Below are positions 23,901 through 35,900 of a DNA stretch of 64,000 bases, one piece after another (the stretch's first letter is position 1; every line of letters starts with the position of its first letter). Both the position numbers and the translations under genes were made by a program. The stretch is from the NCBI GenBank assembly GCA_018398805.1, contig JAGFBZ010000172.1, forward strand, positions 558,001 to 622,000, read 5' to 3'. The notes beneath the pieces were generated by a model. That model ran no database searches, was not told the origin of the DNA, and saw nothing but the letters and a program-made list of their open reading frames with translations. The stretch comes from Hirundichthys speculiger (Eukaryota; Chordata; Actinopteri; Beloniformes; Exocoetidae).

Positions 23901-26900
23901 TGAAGAACAGAAGATAAAATAATAGATGCTCAGTAAATTCTGCAAGCAGCAGACCATTTGGAAACTTCCAGAGACAGTCAGCAACTTCACAGGATTTAAA
24001 AATGTTAAGTCGCTCACACAAATACAGCCTTCTGTAAATGACTGCATTTCCTTGCTCAAAACTAGTGAAACAAAAGTCTTAAGTTGGGCTTAAATACCAT
24101 TATTCAGTTTTTTAACTTTATTTTAAGCAAATAATTTATTTGTTTTCACCTATGTGTTCTTATATTGCATGCTTGATTTAGCTTCTGAATTTGTTTTTTT
24201 ATTAATGGACTAGGGCTGTAGCGATACACTAATCTCACGATACGATACGATACGATACATCTGGCTCACGATACGATATTATATCGATATTTTTCTAACA
24301 ATACATTTACATCATTTTCTGAAAGATTTTAACAGGACAAAGTGATTTTGGTGACTTCTTGTGAGTGTTCCAATTTGTTTCAATTAACTGAACTGAAAGG
24401 TAGGTGACTGCAAACAACGTCGCAGAGAGGAGAGAAAGGAGGCCTCTGATTGGTCAATTCTACATCCACGTCATCGAAGAAATGAGGAAGTACTCACATC
24501 TGTACGATTCCACACTACAAAGACAGCACATATTCTAGTAATTCATGGAGGAAGATAGCGATGAATGTGGGTCTGGATACGGCCGAGACGGTGAGGAAGT
24601 GGAAAAACGCAAGAGATACGTTTAGTAAGTTTAGCTAGTTCGTGATTGTCCCTCTCCGTTGTGGCGTTGAATAACAGCGCAGACGCGCTTCAACATTAAC
24701 ATATATCAAAAATAACTGCGGCATACCGGGGACAAGATAACTGCGACACGTTGCCGCGAGAGTAAACACAGCCCTTAAAGCCGGCGTTTTCTACCACTGA
24801 ATACGGTCTCAAATCCTGACAAATAAAGTTTGGCTAGCTCTCAGTTAGCATTACCTTGTCCGGGTGGTGACGTTTCAGGTGGGCTCGCCTCACGGGTTGG
24901 TGGTATTTCCAGAGTACTTTACGTTTGAGTGACACAGCTTGCAAACTGCCATACCTTTGTCTAAATCTTCGCTTTCCTTTTTCTTTTTCAACCCGAACTG
25001 CTTCCACACATCTACTTTTAAGCACGCAGGCGCTACGTTTATACTCGCCGCCATCCTCCTGACTGGCTCAGCTCTAGCTGGAAGAGTAAGAAGCTGCTTC
25101 TGGATACCCTGTTAGAAATGCTCTACAGCGACACTAGCGGCTGGAGGACTAAATGGCACTTTGCAGGAAGAGCACCCGTGCGAGACACGGGGGTTTTGAA
25201 GGGAGCTTAGAATATCGATACCCGCGGCTGAAATATCGATACTCTCTGGGAAATAAAATATCGATATATATCGCCGAATCGATAAAATCGCCCAGCCCTA
25301 TAATGGACTAAAGAAACAAGATGTCAAATTTTATACGAACCCGAAATGATATACTTTAAACTCACTTTAAGCTCTAAAGATTTCACATCATGCGGGTGAA
25401 CAAAAACTGAATTTATGAAGATGTCTTTTGGGGGAAAAGAGATGAGAGAGGAATCATCTTTGGATTCCTCCTAACACCTAAAACAGTCAGCATGCCATAA
25501 ACAGTCAGCTTACTTGGAAAGAGATTTATTTCTTCATATATCAGGCACAAATCCAAATTAAACAGGTAAAAAAAAAAAAATTGTTCCTTCACCATACATT
25601 TATCATTGATAGAGAAAAGACAAGGGATAGACAAGGGTTTTTTGTGACAATATGTTTCTGTTAATTCATTTGTGATGTGTTTTTATTGTTTGTGTAAAAG
25701 TGTTACTTGGTTGTTAAAGATCCTTAGAATATAAGCGCTGGATAACTCACCTGGTTGAGCAGGTGCAGCATGTGCAGAGGTGACAGTCGTCACGCAGCTG
25801 GCCTGAGCTCGAGCCTGGCCTTTGCTGTGTGTCTTTCCCCTCATCATCTCTACCCGCATTTCCTGTTTAGTTTTTTGTTGATATAGACCACTCTAGCCAC
25901 AAAGACTTAAAAAAAAAAAAAAAACAAACTTTTAAGAGTCTGTGTCGTTAAGGCTTAATACTAAGAAGCTCAGTTTGTTACAGCTCTGTAAAGGGAGCAG
26001 TGTTGTCCATCCTCTGTTCATATTTTAGTTGCACTTTTCATTTTCTTCTTGTAGTGGTTATCTTTCTCCAGCTTAGTTAGCGAAAGCACTGATGCACGCT
26101 AACATGCACTTACACTGCCTTTCAGTCCATGTTTATGTTTTGGAATATTCCTTTTTTTTCCTCCTGTGTATTTTTGTCCCTGCCAGTTCATCAACCTTTT
26201 TGTTTTCACAAGCCTTATCTTAAATTTCCTCTCACACATTGCTGTTGCAAGAAATTGCAAATTACACACAAACTGAACTTTTTTTTCCCTGCCTGTCTGG
26301 TAATATCATGAGAGAGGTAAATGAAATATTGAATAATGTATAGATCTTACTGCGAGACCTTCTGTTAACTAAAGTTGATGTTAACTCTCTGTGGCTATTT
26401 TGCACATTTTACTGTTATAAGAAGCCTTTGATCTTCCTGCTGCATGCTGCATTGAGTTGACTGTATGACATGCTTTTTTTCATTTATGCCAAGGTTGTAG
26501 CGTGTGTGCGAGATTCAGTCCTAAGGAAATAAGTGTGCTTTGATACGGACACATACTGCTATGTACAGAATAATCAGTTTTCGATATGAAGTGCTCTCCA
26601 AGACTGCGGTTCTGTTTATGAGCTTTTTTTTTTGTTACTTCCTGTCATAAAATTTTATGAGATTGTGGCATTTTGAACATTAAGGTGCTGAAGAGAGTAG
26701 TTGCTGTAGCAAAGACATTGCTTTTTACTTGAGGAAAACCAGAATTCTTTTCCTTATTTTCGACAAACTTTCTTGATTTTTGTCGCAGGGTTTTTTAGTA
26801 GTTACCGCTACCTTTGCTCTCTTTAACGCTGAAGTATCCTTTTGTAGTTGTTAGCGCTTGGTGTAAAAAAAAATTAAATAAAAAATAGATGCTCAGAGAA

Positions 26901-29900
26901 GTCGAATACCTCCATCAGATACCTGATTCTTAAGGCACATATTGTAGATCATGAAAATAAGTCGTTAATCATCTTTTACTGCAGCAAAACATCCAGGACA
27001 AGAGTGGAAATGAATAGTTTCATCACAGTATGATATTACATTGATTAACTGGATGATCATTCCATGTCTGCCATAGTCAAAAACTCAAAAAAACCTCTGA
27101 TACGAGACAATATCATGTGCTAACTGAACACAATCACTTCCATTCATATAAAACTGCAGGTGCAGCCATAATACAGTTTCAGAATTTTTATTTTTGGGTT
27201 ACATTGGACATTTAACTGAGAAATCATCTTTTCTTTTCATAGAACAAATTACAAAAGGTCACGTGAAAACATGTATTGATGACAGTTACATCGATGTTTT
27301 CGTTTAGTATCGATGCTTCGGATCATTAAGTTAGTGTATCGATGGATGGATCGTTACGCCCGTACTGCAGACGTGAAGTCTCTCATTGGCTCAGATGTTT
27401 GTGACCTTAACCGTCCAACCAAGCAAAACCTAGTAGCCATTCAGATGCGCCACAGTGCACAGGTGATATTTTTGTGCAGGTTTGGACCATAAAATCAAGC
27501 GAGGTCTCGTAATTGAGGTCTGTTTTTCACATCATTTCATCACGATTTGTGTTCGTGTGCCAAGCTTGCAGAGGTTGTGCAAAACACAGCATCAAGTTGA
27601 ATTTTTACTTTTCTAGGCCTTTTTTTTTTTTTTAAAGCTGAATGAATTGTGCGTCTTCATGATTGCACTTCTGTAACGGCACAATACAACCTGAAGACAC
27701 CATCTTCATCTTTGCTTTGCCGCTTCATCAGACAATTAAAATTGCCTCAGTAATATGCGAGTTCTGTTAAAGTTTGTGTTTTTATAAGATGCCACTGACA
27801 TACAAAGTCATATCAGACTAGCAAGCATGCTTCACTGTTGTTAAAAAAAAAAAATCAAAAGCAAAGGAACACTTGAAAATGTTTATTAACAGAGATGGAG
27901 AAGAATATTTTCTTGTTAATTTTGCTCAAACATGGACAAAAAATGACTTTATGACGTAGCTAAATATTTCAGCTTGAAGCACAGGACAAAGGTTTGGAGC
28001 TTGCTATTATTTATTTAATGAAATCAGTTGGATTCCTCTGAAATGCTGATCAGAAGTGAAATTATCACCCTGTTTTTCTGTTCCTGCTTGTCCGTTAGTG
28101 TGACTGCTCCACTTCAGGCTTACGCCATGCTGAACATAATATGGATATGCTTCTAGGTCTGATGTAGTCGGATCATTTTAAAATGTTATAGAAAAATGCA
28201 TGGAGGGGCATTCAGACATGACACGGACACATTTCGTTGCCACTAGATTAATGTAGAACAGTGCATGTCTGAAAAGGGCTTTAGAAGTCTGAGGTTTAAG
28301 TTGATTAGGATGATTAAGCATCCCAAGGATTTACAAAGCCCACCAACTTACTCTCATGCTTCATTCTCAAGCACAATAAGTAAAATCTTCAGATCAAGGT
28401 AACTAACATATGACAAATAAGGCCACAGTCTTAAAAATGTTGTAATTCTAGATTTGTTGTACTCATTACAAAAAAACCCAAAAAATATGTATTGAGCTAT
28501 TCCTGTTGTGATTCTTTATCTCTAGTCACTGTCAAGTTTTTTAGATACTGTGACTTCAGGCAGGACTTATTTCCTCTTCATATAGTCCTGCATATCCATC
28601 TCAAAAGCTCAATATGTTGTCAGCCAGACAGTAAGAAAGAAGCAGGGTCGTAGAGAAGTAGGCAGACAGTCTCTCGAGGCTTCATCCTCGGCAGCTCTGA
28701 GTGCTACTCTGACACCATGCTCCATCAGGACTCGCTGGCTGACATGGTGTGATTGGTGACCACAGCTCTGCCGACTGGGTGTGGATGCAGGAGGCGGGGA
28801 GGAAAGGTCGACTGGGTAGGTGAGGTAGCAGTGGTCTGAGGGAATGAGGCAGAGGAGAGGAGCTAGTGGATATGATTGGTGGCTTCATCCCTGAGGAGGA
28901 CGAGGGAGTGACCCTAGAGAAGAGGAGGAGAGAGGCATTGGTGGAGGAGTTCATGTGCACAAGCAGGGGTTGGCTAGCAGGGGCCACAGATGCTAACATG
29001 AAGACAGTAAAGGATGACAGGAAAAGTGGGAAGGGCGCCATAAAAGTAATGAGATGGAAGTAGAAAGATGAAGGTTAAATGAGAGCTATGCATCAGGGCA
29101 AAATGAGGGGAAAAAAAACACAAAAGATTGAAGACGTGAGCAGAGATTTGGTTTGTTTGATGAGGGAGGTGGTACCCTGAAAGGTTGGAAGGGAGATGTG
29201 CATTTCCTTTTTTACCCAAAGTAAAAAAGCTCCCTCTAGATTAAAAAAAAAAAAAGAAGTATTAATGTCCTTACCCCAATAATGTAATTGTTCCTAGTGT
29301 TTCTGAGAAAAGCTTATTTATGAAACGGCACTGAGGAACGGTGTGGTAGGTTTATGGATTTATATACAACATAGTGACGTTTGTGCTGATGGCTGATTTA
29401 GAGCACTGCACACACAGCAACACAATCAGCTTTATCCAAAAGATGGGGATACAAAAGTGGTATGAAGCTATTACAACAAAGTATGAGAATCTGCAGAAAC
29501 AGGAAATTCTCTCAGTTTTCTGTCTCTTTTTATGGAGATGTCTAAATGTGTGTGTATTTGTGTATTTGTGTATGATGTCTCGGCGTGTCGTAGGGTCTCG
29601 CGTTTCCTCTTCACTGCATCCTGACAGCAGTGTCAAACAAGGCCTCAGATGATCTGTGTATGTCTTTGAGAATACGTCTGGGTTGATACTGTTTTTATTC
29701 TTCTTCCTAACCCTTTTCACCTCAGATCCCTGGGGTGTTCCAGGGTCTTGCCTAATGGACAGTTTCGCCCCACTAAGCTGGCCTTTGGCTCGGACACTGA
29801 GCTGGATGCCTAACTAGGGCCCTTTGTTGCTCATGGGTCCTGATTGCACTGACCTCTGGGCTGGCTTCCTGGGAGAAGAAGCATGGCAGAGCAGAGAAGA

Positions 29901-32900
29901 AGAGCAGGGGAAGTGTTTTTACGCCTCGTTGCTCACATCTCTCCAATATCAGCCCGTGACTATTGGTTGCTTATGTCTCCAAAGCTGCAGGTGAACAGTG
30001 GGTTCTGGGATGTGCTTATTTGGTTCGGGCTGATTCGGTCTTTGTGAAACCTAAAGATAATTTAGTCGAGAATCTGTTGAAAAACGTTTACCAAATAAAA
30101 CTCTGTTTGTGTTGCTAAGGGTTTTTTTTAACTGAAAAGTGTTGCAGGTGGGGATGCAGTCCTTTGAAATTTTCTGTAATCTAATAATAAAGGCACGGGA
30201 CAGTTTAGCTGGTCAAAATAAATACCAGTTGAACCCACAATCAAAGTAATGTTGTTCATGTCAGTTATTTAAATTATTTCAGTTCTTTCAAATATGTAAT
30301 AAGTGACCATAAGTAGTTTGTGTGTTTCCATTTACTTATTTTAAAATCACAAACAGAAAAAAACGAAAATCCCAATTGTAATACTTTAGCATATTTGCAG
30401 AAAAAACCTTGTCAGTGATCTGTGAAGGCTGAAAATAAAACAAATAATTGCTCATCAACAATGATTGAAGTAAAATGTTCAACGAATTGTGATTGTTGAT
30501 TTGAGGCCTTATTGCCCATCCCTACTTCAAGTGCTTTGCATTTACACAAGATCTTTGCATTCTTGGTCTTTTTGATGGTGGGCAAAGAAGAAGAGCCCAG
30601 TACAAAGATACAAATTGTTCCTTTTAACCAGTGGAGTCATATTTATGGTTTTTAAAACCCAGACTTACTCTAACCACATACTACCGCTGCTAACAAGGCT
30701 GTCTTACAGAAAACATTGTGCCCTCATTAGCATGCATTTTCCCTTAACTACCCCATATATAGCATCACCACCCGTCACAGAGACAGAATAAGTGTCAAAC
30801 GAATAGGGGTGATGGAGAAAGGGAGGATGAGGAGACGAGGAAGAGGAGGGTATAGCAATGACCTGACCCTCTCTGCTAGGGTCCATGTACATCTGTCAAT
30901 GAGATGTCCACAGCCAAATGTTTGGAAGCCAGTGTTGCAGTACTGCTCTCCTGCTGAGCTATAGTGTATACATTCTTTTTGTGCACAAGTGTGTGTGTGT
31001 GTGTCTGCGTGAGTGTGTGACGCCATGTGTTAGAGGCAGGCCCACATCAGGGTTCATACAGTCGAGCTAAGCCCATTGGGAGTTGAAAGCTTAAGGAAGG
31101 AAATCCCCTCCGGCTGCTTGGTGCACGCACGTATACACACACACACACAAACACACACACGTGCAGCGCTCTATCCCTCTCCCTCCCCTTCTGGCACTTC
31201 ATTTATGAAACCAATGCTTGTATGTTTGGGGCATATGCAGTTCTCTTGGCCCAACACTACAAGTGTGTGTATGTGTATGTGTGTGTGTGTGTGTGTGTGT
31301 TAGGGAAAGAGACATCTCCCCCTATCACATGGTAATATATTCAGTGGAAGATCTCCGCACAGGCATAATACCGCTTCTCTCTGTCTGAGTCCATCTGTGA
31401 AATGTAGGAAGGACATCAGCAGGACAGGGTATTAGCACTGGAATAATGGGCACCGTTATTGTTGACGGTCCACATTTGATGCCCAATCCATGTGCCCCCT
31501 CACCTTCTAACATAAATATGTCCATTATGGAGTGGGCAGAAAATGAATGAGCATAATACAGTGGAGAGCATGCATACGTCATCGCTAGAATCTAGTTATG
31601 ATGCAGGTGACTTATTTTAAGTAATTAAATATGTAACAGGTTTGGAGATGGGCTGTTGGAGCTTCAACAATTCACCCTGCCTTTGAATTGAACTTTTGAA
31701 TTGGAGAACGAAAATCGTACAGATGTGAGTACTTCCTCATTTTTTCGATGACGAACTCTTTTCTATGCGGATGTAGAATTGACTAATCAGAGGCCTGTTG
31801 CACCTGTCGACACGCCCCCATGAGTTGATTGAATTGTGTAGCTTAAAAACAAAACTGACCGTTAGTATTAATTGGTTAGAGTTACTGTTATCGGTTAACG
31901 GTTAAACGGTTAACCATGTGCATCCCTAGTAACTACAGAACTGTTGGTGAATACAATGACTTGGGCCACTAATATCCCAGTGATGTTTGCAGGCGGATGG
32001 TGCGTACGAGGTGCTGAACCACATTGAAACATGCCGTTGAGCAGTTCACAGGAGGCCCAGCCAAAGTCCTTCGTTTTGTCCTTTGTTTAGGCTCGGTGAT
32101 GTCCATAAGGGTCCCGAAGTGCAGATTATAAACAGACACGCATCGTATGAATGCAAGAACACAAGCATTGTAGGTGTTGGCAGGCATAAGAAAAAAAAAC
32201 GTGAGGATTAATCTGCCACCTTCAACACTTCTTGAAGAAACGCTCTGATAACATGGCACTGCTGTGAATCACAGTAACCCGGGTCACCAGAGACGCTGTG
32301 CAGCAGAGGGGGTCACTGGGATCAGCAACTTGGAGAGGGAATTAAAAATAATCCAGAGAGACAAAACTCCTTCCTTTCCCCCACCATCTCCCTTTCCAAT
32401 CAGCTGAAGCAGAGTGAGCAAGAAGCTGAAAATGTAACGCCCCCGTGTCAATTTGAAAGTGCACCTCTACGGCTCATGTGCCCCTCCACCCCCCCACCCC
32501 CACCCCATCCCACCTTCCCCCGCTCAGGCAGCTGTGTTGCTTTGGTCCGGCTCTGAAGGCCGTTCTTATTACCGGCACAGAGCACAGGTCAGAATGGCAA
32601 GCCGGCAGCATACTATTAAATCCTAATGAAAGGAATCTCTGCATGCTCTGAGGTCTGCAACAGCCTGAGGAGACTCTGCCTCTCCCTGTTGTTCTTTTGC
32701 ACCTTTCCTTGCTGTTCTGCAGGGTTTTTTTTTTCTTTTTCCATCTTTTAAATCTGGCCACTCTGAGATCTTCCCTGTTTCTGTCACTGATTTTTGTCCA
32801 TATCATTCATTTTCTTCTTTTCTTCCACCTGTTATCTCTTATTTTACATCTCAGATTCCTGTTTTGTTCGTGCCACGTAAGGTTGTTTGACAGGGCATTT

Positions 32901-35900
32901 TTCAGCCCTTTCTTTCCCTACTGTCACTTAAATTTGTTTACCTACTGACAAAAATGCACAACTACAAACAATAGATATACAATTGAACAAATTATCCTGT
33001 GGAAATTGTAAAATGAGGCGCTCTCCTTTTATATGTTAAATATAACAAATGGATGCGTTTTCTTTTCCCTCTTGGAGGTTTGAGGTTTGGCTGCTGAACA
33101 GAAGTGCTGTATCTCGGTAGAGAGATGTTGTAACATGAAGCCTTAAATGTTGGTCCCAACAATTTATGCAGTTGTCTGAAAGACCACCTTTGGTTCTAAG
33201 GGTTTTCCGTATCAGTATATTAAATAATAATAATCCTACTCTGACCAGGTCTTAGAAGTAATTAATATAACCTTGGATGAACAACAAAGCATAATATAAT
33301 ACACTGATGTCATTAATTACTAATTAAAATTCACCTGAAATTCAAAGTCTGTAAAAAACTAAGCAAAACCCATAGTTCAGTAACTTTCAGAGCAACTTTG
33401 AACAGTTAGAACTTGAATTATTTCCTGTGTGATTGGTACATCTTCTTGTCCTTTCGGCTGGTCTTCATTCGGGGTCACCACAGTGGAATAATCTGCACGG
33501 TTGATTTTGGCACAAGTGTTATGCCGGATGCCCTTCCTGACGCAGCTGGGATGTGAACCCGGGCTTCCCATGTGATAGGTGGAAGCATAACCACGAAGCC
33601 TTAGAGGCTTGATTGGTACATCAGTCTATTATATTATTGAGGAGGAGTTTGGTCCACTCTCTGCTATGTTGTCAGCTCATTGAGGCTTTTACATCTGTTA
33701 CGATCCTGCCATAACATTTTCAGGTTGATATATTAACTTTACTTAGGCTATTGCAAAACCATGTTTCTTTCCATTTTCAGCCATTTTGATTTTACTGGTG
33801 TGTCTTATTGTTTGAGCCAGTTTTGGTCATTTTTCAACTTTTCTGCTCTAATACCTACCTATGTGACTTGGTGCATAAAGGAAAATTGGTGTTCTAGTCC
33901 CTCAGCCTGTAATGTGTTATAGTGTCTTTGTAGCAGACTCTGAACCTCTGTGTCGGCCCAATATGTTCATTGGTGTGTGAGTGCTGATAAACGGCATATG
34001 GTGTGTCGGTAAGAAATGATGCTGGTTTGAAATGATCAACATTTTGTAAATCACTTTGAAGAAGCTAAGCAAGATGAGAGAGGACTATATAAGCACAGAC
34101 TATTTACTGTTATATTTTTCTAGATCAAAAAACAAGGAAAATGCCCATCCCTTCATAAAAAAAAATCTGTCTTGATTGATTGTGACTGTTATTTTAATGC
34201 ATCTGCAAACATCTCAATCTTTGATCCATTTTGGAGTTAATAAAGGGGACATGAGATGGGCATTTCCAGACATTTTTGCCTTATCTAAGATACATTTACA
34301 TCATCGTCATACCCATTATACCTTCAAACAGTTTGCAGTTACTTTAGAACTATAAAGAAAAATATCACGAGTATATAACTTACTTTAAAAGGAGAAGATG
34401 GTGTGTTGTTTTCTGTTCTTTTAATGTCATCTTTCTGTGAGGGATGGGGGTGCCTCACGAACACACAACTCCTGTTCTCAGTGATAAAAACCTTGGCACC
34501 GCACCAGCCAGGAACTTACAGGTCCAAACCACCCTATGATAAACAAGTGTTTGAGAGATTACTTAGGTTTTCAACAAAAACAAAGCCAGAAATCTTGCCT
34601 TTTGTTATTGTCAGTACATCACGGACATTTGAAACAGCAGTTCTTACCGCTAGTAGTTCAGGCTCATGACCTTCCAGTGTTGGAACAGCGTCAAATTTCA
34701 AACTTGGTGTGCTTGAAAAATCCAGCGTCATATTGAGCCTTGCTCACAGAACAATCAACCACGAAGTGTCACTGGCAAAGAAATACATTTGCGCATTTCT
34801 GTTGGTGGCCCTTGAAAAACAAACTGCAACCGCCGATCCTTGGTTTCTTGGTCTGTGGGAAACTGGGAAATGTTGGCTGTGTCCTCACAGCCAAATACAC
34901 ACATGTATTTATTAGCCTGGCTGAAGCTGTCGTGATGTATATACCTGGAAGTTGTCCTCCTCATGAACGCACACGACGTCTTGGTTTGTGGTAGACTCTG
35001 ACCAGTGAAGGTAAACATCACAGTGACGTAGTTGAAATCCCTGAATAAAGTCTCACTGTGGAGTTTGAGAGACTTAGACAGGAGAGCATTTATTTCATAT
35101 ATGTATTTTAAAAAAAAAAAACCACCAAGTGCACATTTTTTGTTTTGAGTTGATAGTGATGTCTCAAGTAAAACTTAATTGTTGCAACACTTTAGATAAG
35201 TCAGGAAACTCTGAAAGGTAAATTGAAATCACTTTTTTTCCCTTGCTCTTAAAGTACTGACAGTAGTTATTAATCATTTTAAGCTTGGTTTTAATGCACC
35301 GTGTCAACCCATCAAGGTTCCATACCGTCGTACATTTTTATTCTGCATTATTTATTTTTTCCTCTCTCTCAAAAACCAAGGCTCAGCTGTCCTTGTGCCT
35401 TTACACATTGCAAATGAATGCATATCCATGCAAATTCTTAAAAAAGAAAGGCTGAGAATTTGAATATTTTGCTTAAAGCTGCACCCAGGTCGACCCTGCC
35501 ATTCGGCATTAGAAAGCAGTGAGTCTGTTTGAATACTGAGGATCTCTCTTTGTCATGTTCGCCAGAGGGGCTGGGTGAGCGAACCAGCACCAGCAGGATG
35601 GGCAGAGATCGGCTGGGTAGCTGCACACAGACAGACTAATTGGGAAAAGGGGGGCGAAAGAGGGGATGAGGGGTGTTGTAAGGGTGAGGAAAAGGTGGGG
35701 TATGCAGGAAGGGGGGATCTAGGATGACGACAGGGGGTTTAGGAGGGGAGGTGAGAGAGGATGGAGGTTGGGGGATGGAAGGAAGGGAAGTGGGTGAAGA
35801 AGGGAGGAGGTGATGAAGAGGGCACAAAAGTGTGCTGGAGGATGAGGTGAAGGAAGGGTGAGTTTTGACTGTGGTTTCCAGCGCTGATGTGTTAGTAGCC

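Noticed and set aside
23223..24059. Several overlapping frames (122-146 codons) on the minus strand
   Set aside because: They derive from CT-rich or AG-rich low-complexity sequence, giving Ser/Leu/Pro- or Arg/Glu/Lys-rich translations in all frames.
28682..29063. Opposed frames of 119 (-) and 65 (+) codons
   Set aside because: The + frame ([20 protein letters not shown]) looks protein-like, but no splice context or family was recognised and the region is AG-rich.
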